A DNA stretch of 64,000 nt from SZUA-430 sp964483585 (GCA_964483585.1 CAZABH010000012.1:12920-76919), one strand, 5' to 3'; shown: positions 51,518-61,063, counted from the first letter of the stretch. Notes: generated by a model from the sequence alone, not told the origin. Made by a program: numbers and translations.

Positions 51518-53325
51518 GCACCGCCTCGCAGCAGGCGACGCGTTGCGGCCTCGACGTCGATTTGGCGCATGAGGCTCTCTCCGACGAGGAACGTGTGAAC
51601 ACCCGTCGCCTCCAGGCGCTTAAGGTCTGCATGCGAGGCGATGCCGCTTTCCGACACGACGAGAACGCCCTTTGGGATCAGTGGCGTCAGCCGTTCGGTC
51701 GTTGCCAGGTCTGTTCGGAACCCGACAAGGTCCCGGTTGTTGATTCCCACCATTGCCGGCGCAAGCGCCAGCGCGCGAGCCAACTCTTCCTCGTTGTGCA
51801 CTTCAAACAGCGCATCCATGCCCCAGTCATCGGCAGCGGATTGCAACGCCCGCGCTTGCGTATCGTTGACGGCCGCCATGATGATCAGGATGCAGTCAGA
51901 TCCCAGGGCCCGTGCCTCCACGACCTGATAGGGCTCGAACATGAAATCCTTGCGCAGCACGGGAAGTTGTGTGGCAGCGCGCGCGGCCATCAGATAGGCT
52001 GCATCACCCTGGAACGACGGCCCGTCTGTGAGGACCGACAGGCAAGTTGCGCCACCGCGCTCATAGGCCTGCGCGAGCGCTGGCGGGTCAAAGTCGGGTC
52101 GGATGAGCCCCTTCGAGGGGCTCGCCTTCTTGATCTCGGCAATGAGGGCAGGTCGGCCCGCAGCCACTGTGCGCGCAAGGGCTGCCCTGAATCCCCGAAC
52201 GGCAGGGGCCTGCCGCGCGCGCGCGGCAATTTCGGTGTCGCCAGTTCGGGCACGGGCCACGCGGATCTCGTCTGCCTTGTAGGCAGCAATCGTGCCCAGC
52301 ACATTTTCAGGCATTGAAGTCCGGACGAGCGCATCCAGCGTGGATCGGGCCGCACCATTTGCGATCGCAGCGCGCGCCAAATCGACCCCCGATCGCAACG
52401 TTGACGCCAGCTCCGCCACAACAAGCCCCGCAGCAGCGTTCATGCAGACAATGTCGTGATAGGCCCCCATTTCTCCTTCGAACAGGCGTCGCATGGCGGC
52501 TGCATTGGCAGACGCATCCCCCCCCAGGATCGCCGATAATGGATGACGCTGCAGACCGGCATCCTCCGGCGTCACAGTAAACCTGCGGATCGATCCTCCG
52601 CTCAGTTCGGCAACCGCTGTCGGGCCGCAGATCGATACCTCGTCGAGGCCGTCCAGCCCATGCACCACCCACGCGCGTTGTGTTCCAAGCAGTCGCAAGA
52701 CCTCTGCATAAGGCTCGACCCAGCGTTCGGCGAAGACACCGGCCAGCTGTCGATGCACCCCGGCAGGATTGCACAGCGGTCCAAGAAGGTTGAACACGGT
52801 CCGGAAACCAAGCTGCCGACGCACCCCGCCTACATGTGCAAGGGCTGCATGATGATCGGGCGCAAACATGAAGCCAATGCCCGCCGTCTCGATGCTGCGG
52901 CTGATCTGGGCCGGGGACAGCGAAAGCCGCACACCCAGCGCGGCCAGGACATCGGCTGCGCCACTGCGCGATGACAGCGCTCGATTTCCGTGCTTCGCGA
53001 CCTTGACCCCGCAAGCCGCAACGACGATTGCCGCCGCCGTCGAGATGTTCAGCGTCCCGACCCCGTCACCGCCCGTGCCGACCATATCGATCGCTGATGC
53101 CGGGGCGTCGACGCGCACCATGTTGTCGCGCAAGACCTGCGCCGCCGCAGCAATTTCACCGGGCGTCTCTCCCCGCAGGTGCAGGAATGAGACAAAGGAT
53201 GCCACTTGTGCCTCGCTCGCCTCTCCACGCAGGATGATCGCGAAGGCCGATGCAGCCTCAGGGCCGGAAAGGCTTTCGCCACGGGACGTTTTCGCGAGGA
53301 AGGGCTTGAAAGCGTCGCTGCTCAT
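51514..53325 (-). CDS. trpDC: Fused anthranilate phosphoribosyltransferase - indole-3-glycerol phosphate synthase
   Basis: One 603-residue frame holds two consecutive tryptophan-pathway enzymes. TrpD is residues 1-337: MVGTGGDGVGTLNIST (81-96), KHGNRALSSRSGAADVL (111-127) and the DEVS metal site at 228-231. TrpC is residues 338-603: AEIKKASPSKG (396-406), LRKDFMFEPYQ, LFEVHNEEEL, GINNRDL and VVSESGI, so all IGPS catalytic residues are present. The junction is Ser337-Met338; Met338 aligns with the normal TrpC start and there is no linker. The Ser codon TCA (52317-52315) differs from TGA by one base. The start overlaps the trpG stop and the stop overlaps moaC (ATGA both times). Confidence 0.93.
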   Translation of the reverse strand: MSSDAFKPFLAKTSRGESLSGPEAASAFAIILRGEASEAQVASFVSFLHLRGETPGEIAAAAQVLRDNMVRVDAPASAIDMVGTGGDGVGTLNISTAAAIVVAACGVKVAKHGNRALSSRSGAADVLAALGVRLSLSPAQISRSIETAGIGFMFAPDHHAALAHVGGVRRQLGFRTVFNLLGPLCNPAGVHRQLAGVFAERWVEPYAEVLRLLGTQRAWVVHGLDGLDEVSICGPTAVAELSGGSIRRFTVTPEDAGLQRHPLSAILGGDASANAAAMRRLFEGEMGAYHDIVCMNAAAGLVVAELASTLRSGVDLARAAIANGAARSTLDALVRTSMPENVLGTIAAYKADEIRVARARTGDTEIAARARQAPAVRGFRAALARTVAAGRPALIAEIKKASPSKGLIRPDFDPPALAQAYERGGATCLSVLTDGPSFQGDAAYLMAARAATQLPVLRKDFMFEPYQVVEARALGSDCILIIMAAVNDTQARALQSAADDWGMDALFEVHNEEELARALALAPAMVGINNRDLVGFRTDLATTERLTPLIPKGVLVVSESGIASHADLKRLEATGVHTFLVGESLMRQIDVEAATRRLLRGGA

Positions 53326-53897
53326 GCGGCCTGCGCCAGGTCAAGAAAGTTCCTTAGAAGCGCATGACCATTCTGTGTGGCGATGCTCTCGGGGTGGAAC
53401 TGAACGCCATGGACGGGGAATGTCTTGTGGGCAAGTCCCATGATGGTTCCGTCGTCTGTTTCAGCCGTGACGCTGAGAACGCTCGGCAGCGTTGCGCGCT
53501 CGACCACCAGGGAGTGATACCGCGTGGCCTCGAAGGGCGCGGGCAGTCCGTGGAACACGCTGCTGCCGGAATGATGGATCAAGCTGACCTTCCCATGCAT
53601 GGGGGCAGAGGCGCGAACCACTCGCCCTCCGTAGACCTGACCGATCGTCTGGTGCCCCAGGCACACGCCCAGGATTGGCAGCCTCGAGCCCAGGCGCCGC
53701 ACCAGCTCAAGGCAGATACCCGCCTTGTCGGGGTCGCAAGGACCTGGAGAAAGGACCACAGCCCGCGGGGCGCGCTGCTCGACCTCCTCGATTGAAATGG
53801 CGTCATTGCGGACGACCGACACCTCCGCCCCCAACTGCCCGAGGTAATGGACAAGGTTCCAAGTGAAGCTGTCGTAATTATCGATGAGCAGGATCAT
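53322..53897 (-). CDS. trpG: Anthranilate synthase glutamine amidotransferase component
   Basis: A 191-residue class I glutamine amidotransferase supplying ammonia to TrpE. The triad is Cys79 in GVCLGHQTIG and His168/Glu170 in FHPES; MILLIDNYDSFTWNLVHYLG is the usual TrpG/PabA start. It heads the operon trpG-trpDC-moaC-moeA. In many relatives trpE lies directly upstream; here an aldehyde dehydrogenase gene in the opposite orientation lies between. It may also serve PabB, as TrpG does in some bacteria. Confidence 0.94.
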   Translation of the reverse strand: MILLIDNYDSFTWNLVHYLGQLGAEVSVVRNDAISIEEVEQRAPRAVVLSPGPCDPDKAGICLELVRRLGSRLPILGVCLGHQTIGQVYGGRVVRASAPMHGKVSLIHHSGSSVFHGLPAPFEATRYHSLVVERATLPSVLSVTAETDDGTIMGLAHKTFPVHGVQFHPESIATQNGHALLRNFLDLAQAA

Positions 53898-54165
53898 GGT
53901 AATACAGGGCCAACAGGTACGGTTCTGTCAGAATAAACACTTCGCCAGCCAGATGGTACGTGATTTGTGGATCAACTTCTGAGATGGCTTCCGGGGTCCT
54001 TAACGCCGCGTCAACCGGCCGTGCCAACGCGCCCAACTGCCAATTCGGAAACGACAATTCGATAGTGAAGCCGCCCCGAACGCAGTCTATAGTCGCCTGC
54101 GATCTGCGGCCCTGGTGTCCTGCCGCACCCCTCGAATTTCACAAGCTTGAACAAGGGAAAAAGCC

Positions 54166-55596
54166 ATGAAACAACGCCTGCAATTCTATATCGACGGCAA
54201 GTGGGTCGACCCCACAACCCCCAGGACGCTCGACGTCATCAACCCCGCGACCGAAGAACCGATTGGCGTCATCAGCCTGGGATCGCAGGCTGACGTCGAC
54301 AAGGCTGTGGCGGCCGCAAGGCGGGCGTTCGACACTTTTTCCCTGACCACCAAGGATGAGCGTCTCGCGCTTCTGCAGAAGATCCTCGAGGTCTACCAGC
54401 GCCGCTACGCCGAGTTCGTCGAGACCATCTCCCTCGAGATGGGCGCGCCACTCGGCCTGTCGAAAGCAGCACAGGCCGCAACCGGTGTGGCCCACCTGAT
54501 GCAGACCATGAAGGTGCTCAAGGACTTCGAATTCGAGCACGTAAAAGGCACGACTGGGATTGTCTACGAACCCGTTGGCGTCGTCGGCATGATCACGCCA
54601 TGGAACTGGCCGGTGAACCAGATCATGTGCAAGGTGGCCCCGGCACTGGCCGCAGGCTGCACCATGGTCCTGAAGCCATCTGAAGTCGCTCCGCTGAATG
54701 CCATGCTGGTGGCAGACGTCCTACATGAGGCAGGTGTACCGGCAGGCGTGTTCAACCTTGTGAACGGCGATGGTCCTTCGGTCGGCGAGGCCATGTCATC
54801 CCACCCGGGCATCGACATGATGTCATTCACGGGATCGACCCGCGCAGGCGTTGCTGTTGCGAAGGCTGCAGCAGACACGGTCAAGAGGGTTGCGCAGGAG
54901 CTCGGCGGAAAGTCTGCAAACATCGTCCTCGATGACGCCGACCTCAAGAAGGCCGTGGCAGGTGGCGTCATCCACTGTTTCACGAACTCCGGCCAGTCAT
55001 GCAACGCGCCCACGCGCATGTTCGTGCCGCGCGGAAAGCAAAATGACGCGATTGCCATCGCGAAGGCCACCGCGGAATCCGTCAAGGTGGGCGATCCCTT
55101 TGCCGAAGGCATTACAATGGGACCGGTCGTCTCGGAGATCCAGTTCAACAAGATCCAGGCCCTGATCAAGAAGGGCATCGACGAAGGTGCAACGCTCGTG
55201 ACGGGCGGCCTCGGCCGGCCCGAGGGCCTCAACCGCGGATATTACGTGCGTCCCACAGTCTTTGCGAACGTCACGAACGACATGACCATCGCGCGCGAGG
55301 AAATCTTCGGCCCAGTCCTGTCAATACTGCCTTACGACACCGAGGAAGACGCCATTCGGCAAGCCAATGACACGCCCTATGGACTGTCGGGCTATGTCCA
55401 GTCGGGCTCAGTCGAGCACGCGCGCAAGGTTGCCGCCCGCCTTCGGACCGGCAACGTGCACCTCAACGGCGCCGGCGCGGACTTCGGCGCACCATTCGGC
55501 GGCTACAAGCAGTCTGGCACGGGCCGAGAGTGGGGCGAGCACGGCTTCAAGGAGTTCCTCGAGGTCAAGGCCGTGCTGGGATATCAGGTCGCCTGA
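54166..55596 (+). CDS. Aldehyde dehydrogenase (NAD(P)-dependent)
   Basis: A 476-residue ALDH-superfamily enzyme oxidising an aldehyde to an acid. Active-site residues are Asn147 in PWNWPVNQ, Glu245 in QELGGKS and the nucleophile Cys279 in NSGQSCNAPTR; the Rossmann-type FTGSTRAG (221-228) and the C-terminal FGGYKQSGTGREWGEHG are conserved. NSGQSCNAPTR resembles the CddD-like group of medium-chain aldehyde dehydrogenases, but the substrate is not certain. AAGGGA upstream supports the ATG. It is a single-gene unit, divergent from trpG and closed by a strong hairpin. Confidence 0.92.
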   Translation: MKQRLQFYIDGKWVDPTTPRTLDVINPATEEPIGVISLGSQADVDKAVAAARRAFDTFSLTTKDERLALLQKILEVYQRRYAEFVETISLEMGAPLGLSKAAQAATGVAHLMQTMKVLKDFEFEHVKGTTGIVYEPVGVVGMITPWNWPVNQIMCKVAPALAAGCTMVLKPSEVAPLNAMLVADVLHEAGVPAGVFNLVNGDGPSVGEAMSSHPGIDMMSFTGSTRAGVAVAKAAADTVKRVAQELGGKSANIVLDDADLKKAVAGGVIHCFTNSGQSCNAPTRMFVPRGKQNDAIAIAKATAESVKVGDPFAEGITMGPVVSEIQFNKIQALIKKGIDEGATLVTGGLGRPEGLNRGYYVRPTVFANVTNDMTIAREEIFGPVLSILPYDTEEDAIRQANDTPYGLSGYVQSGSVEHARKVAARLRTGNVHLNGAGADFGAPFGGYKQSGTGREWGEHGFKEFLEVKAVLGYQVA

Positions 55597-55629
55597 ACAC
55601 GGGTACTGTCCCAACGGACAGGCATGGAG

Positions 55630-55654
55630 GGGCCGGGATCAAAAATCCCGGCCC
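55630..55654. terminator. Bidirectional terminator between ALDH and trpE
   Basis: GGGCCGGGAT and ATCCCGGCCC form a perfect 10-bp stem around CAAAA, followed by TTGCTC. It lies 33 bases after the ALDH stop and 26 bases from the trpE stop, so it can end both converging transcripts. Confidence 0.75.
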
Positions 55655-55680
55655 TTGCTCTATCCTCTGCAGGCCTGACT

Positions 55681-57186
55681 TCAGCACAGCTTGTGCGGGG
55701 CCCCGATGCGCGCTGCCTCGTCGGCAGCGGCAAACAGTGCCTTCGACTTGAAGACCGTCTCCATGTACTCGGCCTGCGGGTCGCTGTCTGCGACGACGCC
55801 ACCACCGGCCTGCACATACATCACACCGTCCTTCACGATCGCCGTGCGCAAGGCGATGCACATGTCCATGTTGCCGGACGCCGAAAAATATCCAATCGCA
55901 CCGCCATAGATCCCACGCTTCTCGCTCTCGAGCTCATCGATGATCTCAAGGGCCCTGATCTTCGGGGCACCGCTTGTGGTGCCATTGGGAAAGCCAGCGA
56001 CAAGGGCGTCCAGCACATCCTTGTCGGGGCGCAGCTGACCCTGCACATTCGAGACGATGTGCTGCACGTGGCTGTACTTCTCGATGACGAACTGCTCGGT
56101 CACCGCAACGCTGCCTGTGACCGCGACGCGCCCCACGTCATTGCGCCCCAGGTCCAGCAGCATGAGGTGTTCGGCGCGCTCCTTCGGGTCGGCCAGCAAT
56201 GTGTCCGCAAGCTTGCGGTCTTCGTCAGGCGTGGAACCTCGACGGATCGTTCCAGCAATCGGCCTGATGGTCACCGCACCATCACGAACCCGAACCAGGA
56301 TCTCGGGACTTGATCCCACGACGGAAAATCCAGGGTAGTTCAAATAGTAGAGATAGGGCGATGGATTGAGACGACGCAGCGCTCGATAAAGTTGAAACGG
56401 ATGCATCCTGAAAGGGCGTCGGAAGCGCTGGCTGGGCACCACCTGAAAGATGTCTCCGGCCCTGATATAGGCCTTGGCCTTGTCCACCAGCGACAGATAG
56501 TCCGCATGCGACGTATTGGAGGATGGCTCGCCAAAATCGTGGTCCAGCTCTCCCGTCTCCGGCGGCAACGATGGCGTGGATGCAAATTTCTGCGCAACCA
56601 TGGACAGGCGTTCGCAAGCTTGCGCATGGGCTATATCGGCATCGACACCAGCCGCCGGAAAAATGGGTGTCGCGATGATGACGTTGGCGCGCACCGAATC
56701 GAAGATCGCAACGACGGTCGGCCGAACCAATTGGGCGTCTGGTAACCCCAGCGGATCGGGATTAGCCGACCCCAGTTTCTCCATCAACCGCACCATGTCA
56801 TGCCCCAGATAGCCAAAAAGGCCAGAGGTCATGGGGGGCAGCCCCTGGGGGATTTCCACACGACAGCGTTCGAGCACGCGCCGCAAGGAGAGAAGGGGGG
56901 CGTCCGTCTCTGGCACGAATGCGCCATCATCCAAACGCAATTCGGCTTGGTTGCCCCGGCAGCGCCAGACAAGGTCCGGATTAAGCCCAATGATCGAATA
57001 ACGGCCACGAACTTCGCCGCCCTGAACGCTTTCAAGCAAGAACGCGTGGGGGTCATCAAGACCCAGCTTCAGCCAAGCCGAAACGGGCGTGTCGAGGTCA
57101 GCCACCAGTGTCGCATGGACGATTTGAGGCTTTCCGGCCGCATAGACGGTCCGGAAAGCCTCAAGTGAAGGAGTATACGAAATCAT
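55681..57186 (-). CDS. trpE: Anthranilate synthase component I
   Basis: A 501-residue chorismate-utilising enzyme. The N-terminal domain carries LLESVQGGEVRGRYSIIG (feedback Trp site region), and the catalytic domain has QVVPSQRFRRPF, PYLYYLNYPGFSVVGSSPE, RPIAGTIRRGSTPDED, LDLGRNDVGRVA and FPNGTTSGAPKIRA. It is a stand-alone TrpE, not fused to TrpG. The start overlaps the ppiD stop (ATGA), so it is translated from the ppiD transcript; no leader peptide with tandem Trp codons is possible there. Confidence 0.95.
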   Translation of the reverse strand: MISYTPSLEAFRTVYAAGKPQIVHATLVADLDTPVSAWLKLGLDDPHAFLLESVQGGEVRGRYSIIGLNPDLVWRCRGNQAELRLDDGAFVPETDAPLLSLRRVLERCRVEIPQGLPPMTSGLFGYLGHDMVRLMEKLGSANPDPLGLPDAQLVRPTVVAIFDSVRANVIIATPIFPAAGVDADIAHAQACERLSMVAQKFASTPSLPPETGELDHDFGEPSSNTSHADYLSLVDKAKAYIRAGDIFQVVPSQRFRRPFRMHPFQLYRALRRLNPSPYLYYLNYPGFSVVGSSPEILVRVRDGAVTIRPIAGTIRRGSTPDEDRKLADTLLADPKERAEHLMLLDLGRNDVGRVAVTGSVAVTEQFVIEKYSHVQHIVSNVQGQLRPDKDVLDALVAGFPNGTTSGAPKIRALEIIDELESEKRGIYGGAIGYFSASGNMDMCIALRTAIVKDGVMYVQAGGGVVADSDPQAEYMETVFKSKALFAAADEAARIGAPHKLC

Positions 57187-59063
57187 TCGATGCCACGGGT
57201 CGCCTGGAACTGCTTCTCGTCGATTTTTGCCCCCACCTGCGCGCGAGCACCAGCTTCGAACTGGTCCACGAAGTCGCTCACAAAGATCTGCACCAGACGC
57301 TGACCATAGGCCGAGCGAAGTGGCGAATCCTCGGGTTCATCCTGGAATTGGACATCTATGACACGCCCCACGATAATCCCCTTGCCCATGGCAACGGGCC
57401 CGGAAAAGAACTCGCCCTTCTTCGTATTCGAGGCCGCAATGACAGTGGCCTCGCCAAAGGTCGCTGTTGTTCCGAAACGGGGAATGGGATCCGAAGTAAT
57501 GACGCTCATGCCCTGTCCAGCTGCAATCTTGCTCATCGCCTCGCCAGCCCGGGCGCGTTTCAGGATCTCGGCAGCAATGGCATCAAGCCTTTTGCCGACC
57601 TCGGCGTCCGTCCAATCCCGAAGGACGTCAGCCTTGACCGCATCAAAGTCCTTCTTGGTCACCGGTGTAATGGCATCGACGCGGAACATGTAATAGACGC
57701 CGTCGGGCGTTTGCTGCAGCTCGGGATCGGCGCCTTGCTCGGCATCAAAAACCTGCTTCAGGAAATCGCCAGCGGGCAGCCCGGGAACCGCATCGCCCGA
57801 GAGCTCTTTGCCATCACGCGTGATCGTAGCGGTCGCAAGCTTCAACTTCAGCCGGGTCGCTGCTTCTTCAAGCGTAGCCCCTTCGCCGATCGTGTCCTCA
57901 AGCTGGTTTCCAAGCTCGAAGATCTCTTCCTTGACCTTGGAGTCCACAACGGCCTTTCGGATTTCCTCCGCAGCCTCTGCCAGGGTCTTCATGGAACCCG
58001 GCGTGACCGAAGTGGCCCTCAGGATGACCCAGGCACCAAATGAGTTTTTGAGTGGCGCAGTCACTTGGCCAGCGGCGACCTCGAAGGCCGCATTTGGAAC
58101 GCTCTTGTCACCCTTGGTGACTTCGCCGATGGCGATGTCGTCAGCCGTGAAGCCCTGGGCTTTCGCCACGGCCTCGAACGCTTCTCCACCATCAAGGCGG
58201 GCCTTTGCAGCGATGGCATCGGCCTCGGATTTGAAGCGGATCTGGTCGAAGACGCGCTTCTCTGGAACCTCATAACGACTGCGATTTGCCTCGTACAGGC
58301 GTGAAACCTCGCTGTCCGGCACAGTGATCGTCTTTTCCAGTTCATCCGGCCTCACAGCCACATAGACAAGCGTTCTGTTTTCCGGAACGGCATAGCGAAC
58401 CAACGCATTCTCGTCGAAGAATTTACGCAGCGCCTTTTCATCCGGCGCGCCAATCGTTCCGGCGCGGGAGGGATCGATGATGAGGTACTCCGCGACGCGG
58501 CGTTCCAGTCGGTAAAGATCGAGGGCGCGCTGCAACCCTGTCGGCATTCCAACTCCGCCTGCGACACTGCGCAAAAGCTGGTCGCGGATCAGATCGGACG
58601 AGATCAGAGCCAAAAAGTCACTCTGTGACATGTTGTTGGCCTGCGCCAGTTGCTGAATGGCGCCGGGCACAAGCTTGCCTTGGCTGTCGACGATCCCGCG
58701 CACCGGCTTCAGGGCCTCCACGATTTGACCCGGAGAAACGGTCATCTTCATGTCCGCGGCAATCTTCAGAATTGCGAGCCGATTGATGAAACGGTCGAGT
58801 GCCACCCTGTCGAGGCCTTCGGCCTTTGCCTGCGCCGTCGTCATTTCCGAGCCTGTAGCGCGGGCCATCTGCGCCATGAAGCGCTGGAATTCGCGTTGGA
58901 ATGCGTCGGGGGTTACGTCCTGGTCACCAACACTGGCGATCTTGGGTTGTTCGGTCAGGTTGAGCATGTCCGACACACCCCACAGTCCAACGCTGCCGAC
59001 GAGCGCGATGATGAGTATACCGGCGAACCAGCCTTTAGAGGCCTCTCTGATTTTCTCGAGCAT
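57183..59063 (-). CDS. ppiD: Periplasmic peptidyl-prolyl isomerase/chaperone PpiD
   Basis: A 626-residue protein anchored by one N-terminal helix (WFAGILIIALVGSVGLWGV), with a SurA_N-type chaperone region (about 40-190), one parvulin-like domain (about 240-360) and a long C-terminal region that again resembles the SurA/PpiD fold. The parvulin region (FDQIRFKSEADAIAAKARL) keeps the fold, but the usual catalytic pattern is weak, as in E. coli PpiD, which acts mainly as a chaperone. It is divergent from tpiA and upstream of trpE, the common alphaproteobacterial arrangement. Confidence 0.9.
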   Translation of the reverse strand: MLEKIREASKGWFAGILIIALVGSVGLWGVSDMLNLTEQPKIASVGDQDVTPDAFQREFQRFMAQMARATGSEMTTAQAKAEGLDRVALDRFINRLAILKIAADMKMTVSPGQIVEALKPVRGIVDSQGKLVPGAIQQLAQANNMSQSDFLALISSDLIRDQLLRSVAGGVGMPTGLQRALDLYRLERRVAEYLIIDPSRAGTIGAPDEKALRKFFDENALVRYAVPENRTLVYVAVRPDELEKTITVPDSEVSRLYEANRSRYEVPEKRVFDQIRFKSEADAIAAKARLDGGEAFEAVAKAQGFTADDIAIGEVTKGDKSVPNAAFEVAAGQVTAPLKNSFGAWVILRATSVTPGSMKTLAEAAEEIRKAVVDSKVKEEIFELGNQLEDTIGEGATLEEAATRLKLKLATATITRDGKELSGDAVPGLPAGDFLKQVFDAEQGADPELQQTPDGVYYMFRVDAITPVTKKDFDAVKADVLRDWTDAEVGKRLDAIAAEILKRARAGEAMSKIAAGQGMSVITSDPIPRFGTTATFGEATVIAASNTKKGEFFSGPVAMGKGIIVGRVIDVQFQDEPEDSPLRSAYGQRLVQIFVSDFVDQFEAGARAQVGAKIDEKQFQATRGIE

Positions 59064-59310
59064 GACGGAGGGGTAACCGAACCTGTTCTGGTTTCAAGAC
59101 TGCATTGAATCGCCCGCGCCGGAGGCTCCACCCTGGTGGGCGAGCAGGACCGCGGGACGGCGCGGCCGATCAGCAGACGATGACGCACGCTTGGGGATAA
59201 TAGTGACCCCCTTGCTCGCCTGCAAGCCGAGCCCCGGGTCCAGGGGGGCTTTATGGAGTGCCCCTTTGCTTGTATCTCCCCTGCGTTAAACAGCTTGCAG
59301 GAGGTCCGGG

Positions 59311-60054
59311 ATGAAGCTTGTCGCTGGCAATTGGAAGATGAACGGCCTCCAGGCCTCAGCTGCTGTCCTCGAACAGCTGATAATTGGCTTGCGGGCAACG
59401 CCCGCAGGGGCCGAAGTCTTGATCTGCCCGCCCGCGACATTGCTTGTACCCTTCGCCCGGCTCCTCGCCGATACCGCGATCAAGCTGGGTGGACAAAGCT
59501 GCCACGCTGCAGCCTCTGGCGCCCACACCGGCGACATCAGCGCCGAGATGATCAAGGACGCGGGGGCCAGCCACGTTATCGTCGGCCATTCCGAGCGAAG
59601 GACCGACCACGGCGAGACCAGCGCCCACGTCGCCGCCCAGGTAAAGGCAGCACTCAGGGCCGGCCTGTTCCCGATCATCTGCATCGGCGAAAACGAGGCC
59701 GCCTACGAGCGTGGGCACACGCGCAGCGTCTTGGCCGAGCAACTGGCCGGCAGCCTCCCGGAGGATCTGTTTGGTTTTCCGATTGTCATTGCCTACGAAC
59801 CGATCTGGGCCATCGGGACCGGCAAGACGGCGCAGACCAGCGACATCGTCGAAACGCATGAATTCATTCGAAGCACCGTCATGCAGCGGTTCGGACTGTC
59901 GACACCACTGCGCATTCTCTACGGCGGTTCAGTGAAACCCTCCAACGCCGCGGAAATCCTGCAGGCCCCTGGCGTCGACGGCGTTCTTGTGGGTGGCGCA
60001 AGCCTGAAAGCCAACGATTTCCTGGCCGTCATCGCAGGGTGCAGGACGCAATGA
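59311..60054 (+). CDS. tpiA: Triosephosphate isomerase
   Basis: A 247-residue TIM barrel interconverting DHAP and glyceraldehyde 3-phosphate. Asn7 and Lys9 are in AGNWKMNG, the electrophile His93 is in VGHSERR, the base Glu163 is in AYEPIWAIGTG, and YGGSVKPSNA closes the phosphate site. GGAGG before the ATG is strong. The 247-base gap with ppiD must hold both divergent promoters. Confidence 0.97.
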   Translation: MKLVAGNWKMNGLQASAAVLEQLIIGLRATPAGAEVLICPPATLLVPFARLLADTAIKLGGQSCHAAASGAHTGDISAEMIKDAGASHVIVGHSERRTDHGETSAHVAAQVKAALRAGLFPIICIGENEAAYERGHTRSVLAEQLAGSLPEDLFGFPIVIAYEPIWAIGTGKTAQTSDIVETHEFIRSTVMQRFGLSTPLRILYGGSVKPSNAAEILQAPGVDGVLVGGASLKANDFLAVIAGCRTQ

Positions 60055-60133
60055 CGGGCGCCGGGAACGACTTTGGCCGATTGCCCCTGCAGCCAAAGCA
60101 ATGACATAGTCAGCGCGACAGCGACGCAATCGA

Positions 60134-61057
60134 ATGGAGAGTGCCTTGGGAACTGCGCGCGCGATTATCCTGCTGGGAATGGCAATCATCGTTGCAAGCT
60201 GTGCTCCCCGCACGGTCGAAAAGGGCGCCGGCATCTACAAAGTAGGAAACCCCTACAATATCAACGGGGTTTGGTACTACCCGCAGGAAGACCCTTTCTA
60301 CGATGAAACGGGCGTCGCCTCGTGGTACGGAGAAGACTTCCACGGCAAGCAGACCGCCAATGGCGAAATATACAATATGCAGGCCCTTACTGCGGCCCAT
60401 CGCACGCTGCCGCTGCCTTCGATCGTGCGTGTGACGAACCTCGAGAACGGTCGCTCGCTGCGGCTGCGCGTGAATGATCGCGGACCTTACGCCCGGGGTC
60501 GCATCATCGATGTATCCAAGCAGGCGGCTGACCTTCTGGGTTTCCAGCGAAACGGCACGGCGAAGGTAAGGGTCCAGTATGAAGGCCGAGGCCGCGTCGC
60601 AGACCCGACCCAATCCGCCGAGATCGACATCAGCGCAAGATCAGCGGGCACGCGTGCAGCGCCTGTGACGTCGGTGGCGGCGACAACGCTGGCACCACCT
60701 CCTGGTGCTGTGGCAAGCGCAGCAAGAGCTGCTCCGCTGCCAACGCCAAGCATGACACCGCAAGTCGGGTCAACCGCAGCCTGGGACGAACCGGATGGCG
60801 TCGTGACCAGCCAACCTGTTCCGCCCTCGACCCGCTTGTGGGTTCAGGTCGGGTCCTTCACCATCGGGTCGAATGCCACACGGCTTGCAGCCACGCTCTC
60901 CGGCATTGGTGCGGCCCGGACGTCGATGGTGATGCTGAACGGCAAGCCCATGTATCGCGTGCGATTTGGGCCGTTCAATTCCGTTGAAGAAGCAGACAGC
61001 ATCCTGGACCGCGTGATCAACGCAGGCCAGAACGGCGCCCACATCATCGTCGAGTAA
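60134..61057 (+). CDS. rlpA: RlpA-family septal ring lytic transglycosylase lipoprotein with SPOR domain
   Basis: A 307-residue lipoprotein (lipobox IVASC, Cys23). The double-psi beta-barrel domain (about 50-150) has ASWYGEDFHGKQTANGE and RVNDRGPYARGRIIDVS with the catalytic-type Asp/His residues; a Pro/Ala/Thr-rich linker leads to a C-terminal SPOR domain (about 233-307) that binds denuded peptidoglycan at the septum. The ATG at 60134 has no upstream ribosome binding site, whereas GGAGAG at 60136-60141 lies just before an in-frame TTG at 60146, which may be the true start. Confidence 0.9.
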   Translation: MESALGTARAIILLGMAIIVASCAPRTVEKGAGIYKVGNPYNINGVWYYPQEDPFYDETGVASWYGEDFHGKQTANGEIYNMQALTAAHRTLPLPSIVRVTNLENGRSLRLRVNDRGPYARGRIIDVSKQAADLLGFQRNGTAKVRVQYEGRGRVADPTQSAEIDISARSAGTRAAPVTSVAATTLAPPPGAVASAARAAPLPTPSMTPQVGSTAAWDEPDGVVTSQPVPPSTRLWVQVGSFTIGSNATRLAATLSGIGAARTSMVMLNGKPMYRVRFGPFNSVEEADSILDRVINAGQNGAHIIVE

Positions 61058-61063
61058 GATTCC

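Noticed and set aside
55690..56340. Plus-strand open frames opposite trpE
   Set aside because: They are shadows of trpE; the TrpE protein accounts for the whole interval with conserved motifs.
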